A stretch of DNA of 64,000 nt from Typha latifolia (GCA_019914945.1 CM034109.1:4588001-4652000); one strand, 5' to 3'. Positions 1 to 12,239 are shown, counted from the stretch's first letter. Program-made: numbers and translations. Notes: generated by a model not told the origin, from the letters alone.

Positions 1-875
1 GGATGGATGCCGATGATCACTACCGTTGGTAGCCAGGCTATCATGCCGAACAATGCCCCACTAGCAGAGGAAGGCACCCATGGTGCCAACCCGACTAGTG
101 GGAAAGCCAATGACTACCCATAGAGAGGCAAGAACCTAGTTGATGGGGCAGCTGTCGACAATCCCAATCGATCCTACCAGCACTCCACCCTGCTCTCAGC
201 AAGCATAAGATAGTCGAGGAGGAGTCCACATGCTAGAGGCGGTCGGTAGCAAGAACCACCCTCTCAAAGGCCAATGGTTAAGGTGAGAGGCCTCTTGGCA
301 GCTTCGACCATGAGGGCCCAAATGCGAGCACCCTATAGAGACTCCTCGAGAAAAGAAAACTAACCCTCCTATCGGGTAGCGAAGCCAACAGTGGCGATGG
401 CCGAAAAATAGCCCGCATGGCCGTCGAGGAGAAGCCTTGAGGTGTGGCTTCACATAGGGTGTAAGGAGAGACCAATAAGGGCAACAACTGAGAGAGCTTC
501 ACGAGGTGAAGCTCCTTGGAGTAGCAAGGTGGTAGCCGAGGGCGCTGGCCAACCGAATCCTCGACAAAAGCCAAAACAAGGAGAGAATAAGAGAAAGCAA
601 ACTAAGGGCTAACTAAACTAAAATTAATTGCCAAAATAGAAGAGGACTAACCGACGAACACTTCTATAGCGACAACAAGGTCCAACAACGCTCTTGCATG
701 ACAATGAGCTAATAGGGGAGAGCGGTAGCTATGGAGGAAGAGAAAAAGAAAAGAGAGAGAAAAAGAAGAGAAGAGGGGAGGCGGAGAAAGAAGAAAGAAT
801 TGCATGTTCCCCTCACGTGTGTGCCCTATACCAATGCACGCCGGTCACATGCGTGCTTTTTTTTAGGATGTTACA
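1..875 (-). mobile_element. Partial LTR of a TGTAAC...GTTACA type retrotransposon, cut by the left edge
   Basis: The block ends with GGATGTTACA. Read on the minus strand it starts TGTAACATCC, followed by an A-run and then a CT-rich stretch, the same plan as the start of the solo LTR at 9174. Its body (about 60-480) is clearly but distantly similar to 12740-13020: both share a GAAGGCAC...GGTGCCAA segment, a TGCTAGAGG segment and an ATGAGGGCCC / ACGAGGGCTCC segment. No PBS or coding domain is seen beside it. The short ORFs inside are low-complexity and I do not regard them as genes. The minus orientation is inferred from the resemblance to 9174. Confidence 0.5.
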
Positions 876-1875
876 ATTGCCACACTCCTCAACAGATCCA
901 AAAACTTGACATAAGAGAACCATCCATATTTCTTCTTTTTTTCACTTCTATTACTCTTATCCCATAGTCGTTTAACTTCGTCAGCTTATTAGCCTACTTT
1001 AGGCATAGAGGTAGGGATCACCAAGACCAACTCTATCATCATTGCCTACCACGACTACCGCATCTTCCTCAACCGTGGCAGCAATCTCGTCTAGGCATTC
1101 ACCGAGTTCATGGGACAATAAAGGAAAGGGAGAGTCGATGCACTTCTACAAGAAGGAATTTAGGTTCTTGTCATGAGATGCATTTTTTGAGTAGATATGA
1201 TTAAGTTAGTGATTGAGTGTTATACAATATTTTATAATTTTAATAACATGGCTCCAGTTGCAGAGTTTTATAATCTAAACATGACTGGATTGAAGCTCTC
1301 ATCCTTCTTCTACCTATCGATATGGATGAGTTTTATAATCTCATCCTTCTATCTTGTTTATTGATGATCTTTTGCTATGCATAAAGTTTATACGGTGAAT
1401 TATATGTGTAGGAATTGGAGAACGAGAGATAAGAGAAGGCTCATGTATCGTATAAAAGGAGAAAGCAACTAACCAAACTATAGTTGAAGGCATAAAAGGC
1501 AATTGAAGAGAAGCTTGTTGCATGAATTATGTGAGTAATTTATGGTTGAACGCTAACAATTGTGAGTTTTGTATTGTATAAATTTTGAGTTGAAAAGAGA
1601 TTATTTTATTTGTATAATAGACATGTTGTTTTATTACTTACAATCATGTCTATTATCGTGTTAAACATGTCATGTTATTATGTTAAAAGTGTTATCATAT
1701 TTGGTTAACATGTCATGTTAATACAACTCGTTTATTACACGAGTTACACGAGTTGTGTCATATTACCCGTTTAATAACCGGGTCATATTTGTGTCTACTA
1801 TCCCGTTTAATAGGGTGGTCTTCGTGTTAAGACAAAGTTGACCCAACCCAAACCCATTTAATAAGACCTGATTGC
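876..1875. other. No gene seen; old repeat debris
   Basis: No protein domain or RNA gene is recognisable. Around 1730-1880 there is a run of short direct and inverted motifs (ACGAGTT repeated, CCGTTTAATA repeated, ACCCAACCCAAACCC), typical of decayed non-coding transposon sequence. It leads directly into the copia fossil, so part of it may be that element's 3' end. Confidence 0.4.
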
Positions 1876-2440
1876 CACCCTTATACTTTGTAACTTCATA
1901 ATAAGCCACAAATTCGGCATGCATGGTAGAAGAAGCTATGAGATTTTGTTTAGCACTTCTCCATGAAATGGCTGTCCTGCTAACATAAAAATATACTCAA
2001 AAGTGGATTTCAAATCATCTGGATGACCAGCAAAATCTGAATCTGAATAACCAATCAGTTTAAGATTATCAACCCTCTTATAAATAAACATGTGATCTTT
2101 TGTCCTTTATAAGCATCTCATTATTTTTCTTGGTTGCAACCATATAATCTACTTCTAGACTAGAGAGATATCTACTAAGAACATTCACAACAAAAGTAAT
2201 ATTAGTTCTAGTACAAACTTGTGCATACATTAGACTATCAATTATACTTGAATAAGGTACATTCTTAATGAATTATTTCTTCAGTTCATTCCTTGGATAT
2301 TGACTTTTACTGAATTATTTATCTTTTAAAACAGGAATTTCTGGAGGCTTACAGTTTTGCATATTAAATCTCTTAAGCACACAATTTATATATGTCTTTT
2401 GAGATAGACCCAACAATCCATGAGATTGACCTTTGCACAC
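1876..2440 (-). pseudogene. Ty1/copia pol fragment: end of reverse transcriptase and start of RNase H
   Basis: Minus-strand translation in broken frames gives the ordered hallmarks of a copia polyprotein. At about 2380-2440 is GLLGLSQKTYINCVLKRFNM. At about 2200-2240 is SLMYAQVCTRTNI (usually SLMYA.VCTRPDI). At about 1990-2050 is GYSDSDFAGHPDDLKSTF, and at about 1900-1940 a degraded IASSTMHAEFVAYYE RNase H motif. Several stops interrupt it, for example after LKDK. Upstream RT, integrase and gag are absent, as are recognisable LTRs. This is the only copia coding sequence in a window otherwise filled with gypsy elements. It is a fossil with no expected function. Confidence 0.85.
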
Positions 2441-3007
2441 ATAAATCGAGGCATACATGTTTGCAATCTTGACCATGGTAAACATGAAACACCTTATTTA
2501 ACTTGCTGCTATTGTGAAAGCACATGACTTTATATTTGACATGCACATAGTATAACTAAGCCCTAAAGATTTAATTAAAGGATCAAGACCAACCACACCT
2601 CTTGCTTTTTTTGTCACAATTATTATGAAATCAGGGTAATCACCTCAAATTTCACATACATAAAAATGAATATGGAGAAATTCTAGTAGAATAAGAAACA
2701 TTTCTAAGCCACGAATGACTTTGATCAACTAAAAGGGAGAGAAAAACCTATGAAGCACAATTACATTATAGTTTTTGACTGATGCACACTCAAATAGTGG
2801 GACTCTAGATGATGCTCATTGCTAAACTGAATAATATCTCATTTAAATAAAAATTACTCATAGAAGAGACCAAGGAGGTGGAGAGTCCATGCAAAGATGA
2901 TATCGAGTATCAATGAGAAGATGACAAACGTGGTGCGTCGAAGGAAAAATAGTGTCTAGCTGAAGTGCTACTAGGAAGATGATGCTAGCGTCGAAGTGAA
3001 TATGAAA

Positions 3008-3063
3008 AATGTAGAGTGTCAAAGGGAAGACGGACAATGTAGAGTGTCAAAGGGAAGATGGAC
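3008..3063. repeat. Tandem duplication, 28 bp x 2
   Basis: Two adjacent copies of a 28-base unit beginning AATGTAGAGTGTC differ at a single base (GACGG versus GATGG). This looks like a simple recent duplication in non-coding DNA. Confidence 0.8.
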
Positions 3064-3286
3064 TCTTAGTGATGCATTGAGGGGAAGACAATCAAAGAAG
3101 AACAGGTCATTTGATATTCTCACACCACTATTTAATATAATACGCTCACACTTAATTTGATAGAAGTATATATATAAAATTATGGTGTGGTTTTAACAAA
3201 AAAGAAGTATTGCGAATATTTTTACATATCATTTACTAGCATTTCAAAAGTCTAGCCTAATATTTTTTTTTTCTCTTCCTTTTGAA

Positions 3287-3672
3287 GGGAAATTTATTAA
3301 AATAACACCCTACTGCATTTATTATCATTCATACTGTATATAATTTTATACCTTCAATTTTCTTTTATGGCCTCAGAAAACCCTAGAGTTATCTTTAAAT
3401 CTAACACAACTAACTGAATTGGAAGTAAAAAAATAATCAAAACATCTTAAAAAACCCCTCAGTTGACAATAGAATGTGGTTGCTTTTATTTTTACCTTGA
3501 GAATAATTACTCAAGGGTATTAAGATAATTTTGTATCTTTAGTTAATTTAAACAACCACTAAGAAAAGTGACTTGTTTTTGGAGCATTAAAAGTAAAATA
3601 CAAGGATCAAATGATAAATATTCGTAGATACGATGTGAATGATACAAAGGAAGAACATTTTGATAAAATTTT
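3287..3672. repeat. Possible foldback/MITE-like element
   Basis: The left end (from about 3290, AATTTATTAAAATAACACC then TTATTATCATTCA) is roughly the inverse of the right end (about 3610-3672, GATAAATATT...TGAATGATAC then ATTTTGATAAAATT). The right end also resembles 13725-13800 (AAGTAA.ATACAAGGA...GTGTGAATAGTAT), so it belongs to a dispersed family. Inverted ends plus a second copy suggest a small non-autonomous DNA transposon. Boundaries and target duplication are not certain. Confidence 0.3.
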
Positions 3673-6442
3673 CTTTGATCTGAATTAGGCCATTGGCTAG
3701 ATTAGTTGGAAAAAGATGAGGCCACCGCTCCTGCCACACAAAGTCCTGCAGATTTTTGCATCTGGAATTAAGCCTACTATATCTTGTGCTCCAATTTGTC
3801 CAAAGGATAGCGATAATATGAAAAAGCTATAATTTATATAGGGTTAAATATATTTTCTTTTCTTTTGGTTGCAAAGAAAATGAGTTTACTTCCCTATCCT
3901 TTTTTCTTGAGAAAAAGAAATTATGCAAGTGAATATTCCACCAAAAACTTCTATTCTTATGCATATTTTCATTCTCAAATTGATTAAAAAGCTCTTTTTA
4001 AGCCAGGAGCATCTAATTCTCCAATTGGTCCATCTGGATATAAGCAGGTCATATGATCCCTTTATGTAAAATATTAGGGGATTTATGCAAAGGACTTTAG
4101 TGATACGGACAAACTTGGGTGGGCTCCTTTCTATGTATTTTGAAAATGATGAAGCTTTCTATATTGAAACTATGAGACATCATTAGCAGCAGGCAGTTCA
4201 TAAAGTGACTCGCAGACGCCAGAATGAGCGCTTACTCTCTGAGATAAGGAGACAAGAAAATTTTTAATCAATCTGAGAAAAGATTCAGCATCTATGACAA
4301 ATAGGCAGTCTCCAGGAAAAGAAGAAAATTATCTTCAAAGATGGATGAAGCTCATGAGAAATTATAAAATGAAGAACAAAGAAGGAAGGAAAAAAAAACG
4401 CCAAAGTACAGGAAGAATAAAGAGCTAACTTTCCAAAAGGAACTTTAAAGCTTAACAGCGTACCCTGATGAAAACGACTGCAAAGCAATCACAAATTATT
4501 GTTCTTATTATTCTAATATGCCATTCTTTTTTCATAGACGACATTTCTTCTCCAATATCAAGGGGAACTCTTGGGGCCCCAGTGATGATCAGTTTTACTC
4601 CATAGATTCAAAGTAAAGAATTATTCTACATCAAACAACTGCAGTTCTTAAAATAATATCACATAAATTTCTATTCAATATTCAGCATCTAGTATAAACA
4701 TCTTTACTGCTTTGGATTGTGAAAAAATAACAAATTTCAGAATAATTTCTTGGAAAGTCTCTCTTGATCTAGTTGTTACTTCTAATTTTCCAGGTTCCAG
4801 AGTCTATTCAGTGATTCAAATTGACGGTTCCACCTCTGTTTCTAACATAGGAAATGCAAGTAAAGGAGAAGAAAAAAATTCAATACGGTGAAGAAAAGCT
4901 AGCTACTTTTACCATTTATTTTCATTTTTCTGTAACGAATGATCTCTAGTTGGTCATGGGTTTCAGTAAATTCAGATGTGTAGAATTTTCTAGCAAAATC
5001 TCAGAAAAGTTATGTTTCAATCAAAACACTACAATCTACAAATGTAGATGAATGGCCTTTCTAACTAGAATTGTACTGAAATTGACCTCTTCTATAGAAA
5101 TCAGATTGAGTCTCCACCTTGAGATCCCCTGGCAGTTGGCATTTCCGACAGCAATAAAGTAAGCATATAATAGTTTAAGTACATGGCTACATCAGTACCA
5201 AGATCATAGAAGCCACAATGTAGTGAAGACATGAATATGCATAGGATAAGTTTACATGGAAAAAATTTATGACAAGTTACCAGCAGAAATTGCAAAACAT
5301 ATTCACATGAATTGCAGGCAGAAGAAATTTCAGCAATTGAACACAGATAGATTACGATATCTCCAAGATTCTTTGTTGCAGCCAAATGGTAAAACAGAAA
5401 ACATGGAAGTACCCAGATATATTGGAGCTCTAGAAGACTAGCAAATCCTATAAGAATTAATCTGGCAGGCTATTATGGCCCAAGTCCGAGCCTTTAGACA
5501 CAAAGACAATAGACCAAGGAGAATATCCATGCAGATATGTGCCCAGAATAGGTGAATCATCCCTTAGCTTCTCCACCAAAGAAAGGAGGCAACTACTGGC
5601 TTACGTATCTCTCAAGTGGTAAAATCAATCCAAAGTTGTACATGGGCATAACATTTCAATTCAATGCGATATAAGGACCAAAAAGCGTCGCCTGATGAAT
5701 TTTGGAGCGACTCAAAACATCATATTCACATTCTAACATCTAAAGCAGAAGTTAAACCAAAATACAACACATTAAAGTTTCATGAAATGCAACAACTCAT
5801 TGGGACTAAGAAAACATTTCTTATATTGAAAAGACATTATTCTCTACCCAATCAGAGCTTTCAATTTCCAGCAACAGATTCCCTAATAAATATCATCTGG
5901 AAGCGCTGTTATGTATCCTTTCTTTTATTCATTTTGATCAGAAAAGGGACGGTTACCTCAATAGTGTCTTCTTAATTTAAAATTAGAACCATCTCCACAT
6001 AAAGTACGAATCAGCTGGTACAAAGTTAAGGAGACAGTAGAACATCTAAGCAAGATGGAAGGCATATACATGAATAAAATTACTTTTGAAGGAAAACCAA
6101 TTCCCAAAACATAACAGTTCAAAATGTTACTGGATTTTCATCCCACAACAAACAGGTGTGATATCACATACCAATAATGAAGTAATAAATGACCTCCGCT
6201 GGTAGGTACACTCTACTGGGCTCCTCTGGAAGACAAATAGGCCCCAAGCAAGCATGTGTGAATATTGTTAGGTGTTTAAATGTGATCATAGATTGCAACC
6301 TATAGACCATGTCCATGCTTACCCACAACCCATAGAAGAATCATTCATCTAAGTTAGATGCTCATTTTTGGTACACTGCCAGTCAGTTTTCCAAGGAGAC
6401 CTTGTAATATTTGCAGGACATATTCAACATATGCGATAGAGT

Positions 6443-8166
6443 CTAGCCACGTTCTCTTTTGCAATTACCTGGAAGGAGGTATCTGTACTGGTCAACATTC
6501 TGCAATAGGTGGGCAGGAAGATGGACAGCAGAATATGAACTGGGAATTGGCCCCATCTTAGCAATGATTTGTTTGAAGGTGTACTCCTCAGGAAGCATAT
6601 CAAAAAGATCTGCTCCTTTGCATATGACAGCCTGAATCCTTGCAGGATTTAAGTAATAGGCAAATCTGACACGATCCACATGGCTATAAGCCTTCATTTT
6701 AAACACAAAATCATCTATATGGCGGAAACAGAAGCTGCAGTGCCACCCAGAATCAGCTAATAGGTCATCTGTCTGGCGAAAATGAGCATATCTTGTCTTC
6801 CCAGTTTGATATCTATGAACCGAAGCCCTCCAACTATCATTGTCAAGGTAGAACTCAAATGAATACAGATAATTCCGGAGCTGGAGATGAATTTTGTCAG
6901 GAATCTCATCACACCATCTCAAGAGGTCAATCGTGTGCCCACTTGGAATCTCATCAACATCAGACATGATCAATAGGTCATCATCCATGATGCCTGCAAT
7001 CCTAATAAGCTGATCCAGCGCCACTCTCTGGTAGGACTCCTCAACGAAAGGGTTTTCCCCCTTCACAAATCTCCCTCCAACCATTCCATACGTCAGCCTG
7101 GACTCAGCAAACTTGAATAAATGGCGATTCTTTGCAAAATGTAGCTGCTTTCCCAAGCCAGTGAATGTGGAATTGGACTCGAGGAGTACAAATTCTGAAA
7201 CATATGGACTTAGCTCATTCCACCGGATCGCAAGGATGTCGAGTTCATTGCTAAACAGAACAGCATCAAAGACACGTCTAGGTGTTTCGCGGACTCCCCA
7301 TCCATGGAGCTTGCAAAGGTTCTCCATAGAGACATTCTCATGGTAATAATGAGGGATGATTTTGAAAGGTTTAGGGGGAGATTCCCAGATGGGCCGAAGG
7401 AAGTAGGTGATCTTTTGGCCATGTGCATAGATGCAATAGATTAGAATAGGGACACCAACCAGAAGAAGTAGCAATGCTTTCAAATCGAAGCCCCGAAGAG
7501 CACACCGCAGCCTCGACATGCTCAGAGCTGCCTTTGAAGCCTGCTGCATATTTAGAGAGAAAACCAAGAAAGGCAGTGAATGATGCAAGCCAACCAAATC
7601 TGTCACCGCAGTAAGAACTAAAAACATCCAAGCAGAATCCAAAACTACATCGGCTTACATTTTCTTATCGATACAACTGTTTTACCTCTAAAGAATAAAA
7701 AGATAGGATATTATAGGAATCTATGACTTCCTCAAAGACAAAGAAAGCAGATAAGTTGGCATACAGGAAGACATGGGCAAAGACAGGCTGTTTCAAATGC
7801 CAAGGGAATAAAAAAAACCCAATTTGGAGAAGCAACAACCCCATTGATAAAGATCCAAAATCACAACTTTTGAAGAAAAAAAAAGACCGTAAATCTAAAA
7901 CCAAGTTCGAATCAAGCAACAGGAACCCATCAGTGGTATGGCAAGGGATAGGAATTTAAAGCAAAAAATCTGCAACATTATAGTCTACAAGATCCAAAAA
8001 CATTATTTCATACAGGATGTAGTAGAATTCAAACAAACCCAAAACTTAGATCTGGGAAAACCCAAACATAAGCACAGCAATAGGGCAGGACAAAGATTAC
8101 CTCTCCGCAAACATCCTCGAAGATGTCATCCGTCTTCTTGGAATTATAGTAGGCAGCATCCGGCAT
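6443..8166 (-). CDS. GT17 family glycosyltransferase (beta-1,4-mannosyl-glycoprotein beta-1,4-N-acetylglucosaminyltransferase-like), two exons
   Basis: Spliced gene: exon 1 is 8101-8166 (22 codons, ATG at 8164-8166) and exon 2 is 6443-7543 (366 codons plus TAG), giving 388 residues. The donor (GAG then GTAATC) and acceptor (ATGCAG then CAGGC) are canonical, and the intron lies between codons (phase 0). Exon 1 ends ...DIFEDVCGE, joining the exon 2 start QASKAALSMSRLRC, the N-terminus I recall for plant members. Residues about 45-62 form one hydrophobic segment after a basic stretch, so it is a type II membrane protein, presumably of the Golgi. The rest is the GT17 domain, with GWGVRETPRRVFDAVLFSNE, FVLLESNSTF and an acidic SDVDEIPS motif near 216-223 that fits a metal/nucleotide-sugar site. 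The family is named for adding bisecting GlcNAc to N-glycans; plants are not known to make that structure, so the substrate is uncertain. The frame is intact and ends LLPGNCKRERG. A longer unspliced start exists at 7642 but reads intron sequence. Confidence 0.93.
7544..8100 (-). other. Intron of the GT17 gene
   Basis: A 557-base GT-AG intron between codons 22 and 23. It is AT-rich with T-rich runs on the minus strand before the acceptor. Because a second CAG follows the acceptor CAG, splicing three bases later (loss of one Gln) is possible, a NAGNAG-type tandem acceptor. ORFs within it (7665-8183) are not genes. Confidence 0.85.
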
Positions 8167-8590
8167 CACGGACCCAAAAGTGAGGAACTCTAAAATATTC
8201 TCAAAAACCCCCACCTTTCTTTCTCTTCCAAAGATCCAATGAGGAGAAAAAATCCCTTTTCCCCCAAAATTTCTCACACGGCCGTCGATTCCGAGCCGCA
8301 GATCCGATCTCCGGCCGAGAAGAACTTAGCCGGAATCCCAAATCGGCGCTCGATCGATCCACTCAGCAGCGATCTCCGGCTCCCCTGGTCCCTTCTTCGG
8401 TATTATTTGAGGCCTTCTCTTTTCTTTTTTTCGTTTCCTTCTATTTAATTTCTCTCTCCTCGTCTCCTCTGCTCTGTAGTAGATTTCCAGTTTTCCACTT
8501 ATCTCCCTTTCTCTCTCCTCAAACCGCCTAATTATAGCCGTTTGGACGAGGTCACTTGGCTTCTCACCCAATACTGTTAATCTATTCAAA
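8167..8590 (-). promoter_or_regulatory. 5' leader and promoter-proximal region of the GT17 gene
   Basis: On the minus strand this segment is strongly purine-rich (GA-rich runs at about 8395-8520), then moderately GC-rich down to the ATG, as in many plant 5' UTRs. No clear TATA box is seen, so the start site is probably within the GA-rich tract. The context of the ATG is CCGTGATGCC. The assignment rests only on position and composition. Confidence 0.4.
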
Positions 8591-9173
8591 TCCCGAATGC
8601 CCTCCCCCCCCCTCAGTAGAAGAATAACCTAATCACTATTCCAACCTCATGAGAATAGAACATGGATAGAGAGGTTCGACTCTCATATTTTAACTTTTGG
8701 TGTTTCAGAAACACTTTGAGCTAACCCTTTTACCATAGCAATAGAGAATTTTTTTTTTTTTTTTGCTTTAACTTTAGAAAACTCAACTTTTTGTTGTCAG
8801 TTTATATTTATGGTCAATCAATTTAACTTATTTATATAGCAACTACCAATTAATAAAATTAAAATTAAAGAGTTATATATATTATTATTTATAATAGGAA
8901 CTCGGTTATGGTGAGCGACGACCGATAGGTATCAGGATCGGACCAAACTAGATGGTCGGACCGCTGAACTAGGAAAATGATCACTAATTTGGTTCAGTTT
9001 TGTTTCTAGTCCGGATAAGCAACCGACTAACCTGATGGTTAAACTAGTGACCCGTGCAACTCGACTAGTTTTTAGTGAACCAGCCGAGTCAACTATTTTT
9101 ACAAAATTACAAAATTATCCTTAATATTTAATTATTCTATTTTATATTTTTACAATTTGCTTAATACTTTGAC
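8591..9173. other. Intergenic, no gene seen
   Basis: Contains a C-run near 8602, a ~20-base poly(T) at about 8745-8764 and a GC-balanced stretch at 8890-9090 with many short CGACTAG / GGTCGG words that looks like repeat debris. The last five bases (TTGAC) are the left target duplication of the adjacent solo LTR. Confidence 0.5.
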
Positions 9174-9559
9174 TGTAACAACCCAAACTTAAAAAAAAAT
9201 AATTTAAGGCACAACGTGGTTTGCCACACTATGGCCGGCCTCGTGCCCATGCAAGCTGCTCATGCAGCTTGCATGGTGGGGGCGCCACGCGCCCGCTGCC
9301 GCTGCCGTAGCCAACGGGCTGCAGCAAGCTAGTCGCGGTGGGCCCCGGCGCCGCCGCAACCCCTCCTCCACTGGCTTCCCTCTCTCTCTTTAAATCTCTC
9401 TCTCTATCTCTATCTCTTTCTCGGTCACTCTCTGACTCTATTCTCTCTCTACTCTCTCTCGCACTCTTTCCTCTCCTCGTTGCCGACGTTGGCCCGCCGC
9501 CACCTTCCCGAAGCCGTCGTCGCCGGTGAGATCCCTCATTCCCCCTCTCTTTCCTTTTC

Positions 9560-9561
<2 letters not shown>

Positions 9562-9623
<62 letters not shown>

Positions 9624-9777
9624 CCGAGCTCGGGCTCGTTAGAGCCGGGCCGCCGACGAGAGGCCGACCGCTGGCTGGCCAACAGCGACCGGTGCCCTCC
9701 CCGCCGGTCCGGGTTTGCAACCTCCTCCCTCACCTTCTCTCTTTCTTCTCTTCCTCTTCTCCTCCTCTTCTTCTTCT

Positions 9778-9813
<36 letters not shown>

Positions 9814-9814
9814 T
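9562..9814 (+). repeat. (CT)n and (CTTT)n microsatellites inside the solo LTR
   Basis: About 30 uninterrupted CT repeats at 9562-9621 and about nine CTTT repeats at 9777-9814, with CT-rich sequence around them. The apparent ORFs over them (9229-9887) are low-complexity translations, not genes. Confidence 0.9.
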
Positions 9815-10710
9815 TTCTCCTTCTTCCTCAGCTCCTTCTCCTCCTTTCTACATAGTCTTGGAGCTCGGCCCGCACTGTAGCAAGTAGTGGTGGGCCGAGC
9901 CCAGCACTGATGGCATATTTAATTAATTAATTAATTATTTATTTTATTTATGTTATTTATTTAGGTATTTTTCTTCTTAATTAATGCAAATAGATTATTT
10001 AGACATTAACTATTTTAATAATATTATATATTCTTCAATATAATTTTATTAATGATAATTTTTATAATTAATGATTAATTAGGTATAAATATAGGTAATA
10101 CAAATTTATTTATTTATATATCTATTAGATTAATAGATAGATTTGTAAATTATAATTATTAGATTTATATTCTAATACCCTCATCATATATATTTTAAGT
10201 ATTTCTATTAATTTTATGATTATTTTGCAACAAATAAAATACTAAGCTTATTTAGTTATTTATTTATTATTTTATCGAGTAAAGACTGCATTGTCCCTAA
10301 CTAATCAAGATAGTGTATGAAGTATAAAATTAATTATAATTAGACCTTGTTTGTACTTATAGTTATTTAGCCTTTTATTTTATTTTATTTTATAATTATA
10401 TATTTAGAAATACTCTCATATAAAAGGAAACATACCTCTTCTCAAAATAATAATAATATAATTATAATATTTGAATCATATCTATATTATAGACCTAGTT
10501 ATATAAACAAAAATAGAGAAAAGTGATTCTACATTGCATCATTTTTCTCTTGGCTTCTTTACCACCTAAATTCCTAAGTTGCATGATCTGTTAAAGTACT
10601 GGATATATGCATATGATTTATCATGTATAGGAAATCATAAAAATACATGTGTATATGATGTGATATGATGTGATGGTTGGAACAGTATCTGGTCCGGACT
10701 GGTACTGGAC

Positions 10711-10938
10711 ATACTCTTAGCGTATGGCAAAGTATGGTGATGACTGATGGTTGTACTCTTAGTGTATGACAGGGTACAACTATCATTAATATACCCTTAG
10801 CGTATGGCAAAGTATAATTACTTTTTTCTAAGATACCCTTAGCGTATGGTAGGGTATGATTTATCTACAGAGATACCCTTAGCATATGGCAGGGTATGAT
10901 TTATCTACAAAGATACTCTTAGCGTATGACAGGGTATG
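10711..10938 (+). repeat. Six-copy minisatellite with hairpin-forming units
   Basis: Six diverged copies of a unit like TACCCTTAGCGTATGGCA followed by GGGTA, at irregular 35-45 bp spacing. In most copies the outer TACCCT and AGGGTA are inverted repeats, so each unit can fold into a small stem. It lies mid-LTR in the 9174-11915 solo LTR. Unlike plain simple repeats, the units are separated by variable linkers. Confidence 0.8.
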
Positions 10939-11920
10939 CTCTGAGCTTGTGACATGATGTGTATCGAGTTTGGGGCCGGGTACCGTAGTCTAGCATGGTG
11001 GATGATATTCAGAGTTGAGACGGATAATTGCGATAGTGAGAGATATGTGGATTATATCTGGCTCTGACATATACGATTATCTAGTGGTTGGCATGCATCA
11101 TGCATCATCATTGATATGACTAGTATTATTGGATCATAATTATTATACATGATATGTTGTTATATTCGATGATGTTATATGATAATTTTATCATGTGATA
11201 TATTTTTGATTGAGGATATAAATATGCTCATTCATGAGAATTGATTTCATTCATATATATATGTTCATACATGACATCATGCTGCCTTTCGATTAATATT
11301 ATCCAGTACATGATTTACTCTCTATTTGACATTAGTGATTCATAGTAAGGTCTATTCACTAAGCCTTTTGCTCATGACTCTTCTTATTTCATTTTTAACC
11401 CCCACATATAATATGGTATGTGATACCGACTCGAGATATTCCGAGGAGATATTTTAGAAAGATGAGGTGAGCTATAGACGCGAGATGGTATAGAAGATAG
11501 TTTAATCAGATATTGAGTTGTACCATTATTTTATATTTGTACTTCATTGTATAGACGATAATTGGTATAATATAGGTCAAATTATAGTGTACTCTTGTAT
11601 CAGTTGTTTAGTTGTACCTTGATGGTTTGTTGTGGTCTGTGTGGGTCTTGCCAGATTAATCAGTGGTCTAGTGTATATTATTGTGGACTTGGATATTCAC
11701 ATGTTAATAGGTTTATTTTGTTAATAGTATGTTTTATTTGGTGTTGGATTATGTGAGCATGGATATGTTAGTAGGTAGTATTTGATGATGTCATGATTGT
11801 ATGTGCACTGGAGAGTATCTGTACGTGACGGGCCCTGCTCGACCTATCGCATGCGCCGCGCGTGCCGTGTGTGCACGTGGGCATGCACGTGCCCGTGCTA
11901 GGCTGGGGCGTTACATTGAC

Positions 11921-12239
11921 TCTATATTGATCTGTATTTATTCTCGAATAGGAGCAATTAATATAGATACATTTCGATCATCGATTCCTTTATTACAATT
12001 AATCACTAAAAACATAATTGCTAACGCTAAACTCTACTTAGAACTAATTCTCATTTATAAGCAACTAGCAATGGCACTCAAAGGCCATAGTTTAATTCAA
12101 TAAAATTGATTTACAATAATTATTATAATTAGTAAGCTGTCCTAAAAAAGATTAATTAATGTTTGAGTTAATAATAATCATTAATTAAAAGGATAAAATA
12201 GATTGCAATAATTTTAAAAAATAACTAAAAACACATGGG
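11921..12239. other. AT-rich spacer, no gene seen
   Basis: Sequence between the right target duplication of the solo LTR and the next LTR fragment. No domain, RNA gene or repeat structure is recognised. Confidence 0.5.

Larger units (their letters stand above)
2441..6442. other. Intergenic, downstream of the GT17 gene; no gene seen
   Basis: Four kilobases of AT-rich sequence without a recognisable protein. ORFs of 60-100 codons occur but have no domain, no codon signal and no conserved start. The 3' UTR of the GT17 gene must lie just left of 6443 and could extend a few hundred bases; I cannot place the polyadenylation site. A short tandem duplication and a possible foldback element are listed separately. 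Confidence 0.5.
9174..11915 (+). mobile_element. Solo LTR, 2.74 kb, of a TGTAAC-type Ty3/gypsy element, with TTGAC target duplication
   Basis: It starts TGTAACAACCC and ends GGGCGTTACA, so the last six bases invert the first six. It is flanked by the direct repeat TTGAC (9169-9173 and 11916-11920), the 5-bp duplication of gypsy integrase. No PBS, polypurine tract or pol sequence lies inside, so it is a solo LTR left by recombination between the two LTRs. The first 700 bases are GC-rich with CT and CTTT microsatellites; the middle is AT-rich; a hairpin minisatellite lies at 10711-10938. Related debris occurs at 1-875 and 12240-13050. The long-LTR TGTAAC form recalls Tekay/Del chromoviruses, but no coding region is present to prove that. 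Confidence 0.85.

Noticed and set aside
694..967. Lys/Glu/Arg-rich ORFs near the left edge
   Set aside because: They come from the purine-rich tract of an LTR fragment and have no domain.
4285..5975. ORFs of 60-103 codons downstream of the GT17 gene
   Set aside because: No domain, no homology recognised, AT-biased composition and no splice context.
7113..7631. ORFs overlapping the GT17 exon in other frames
   Set aside because: They are shadows of the real exon. The reading frame with GT17 motifs is the only one with family similarity.
9229..9887. Several ORFs of 60-160 codons on both strands, rich in Arg-Glu or Ser-Leu
   Set aside because: They are translations of CT/GA and CTTT microsatellites inside a solo LTR.
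9169..11920. Same target duplication TTGAC at 9174-11915 and at 37366-37957 as evidence of a preferred target
   Set aside because: Two matching 5-mers from different families are too few; other insertions use GGCGA, GGTCC, TATCG and TTGCC.
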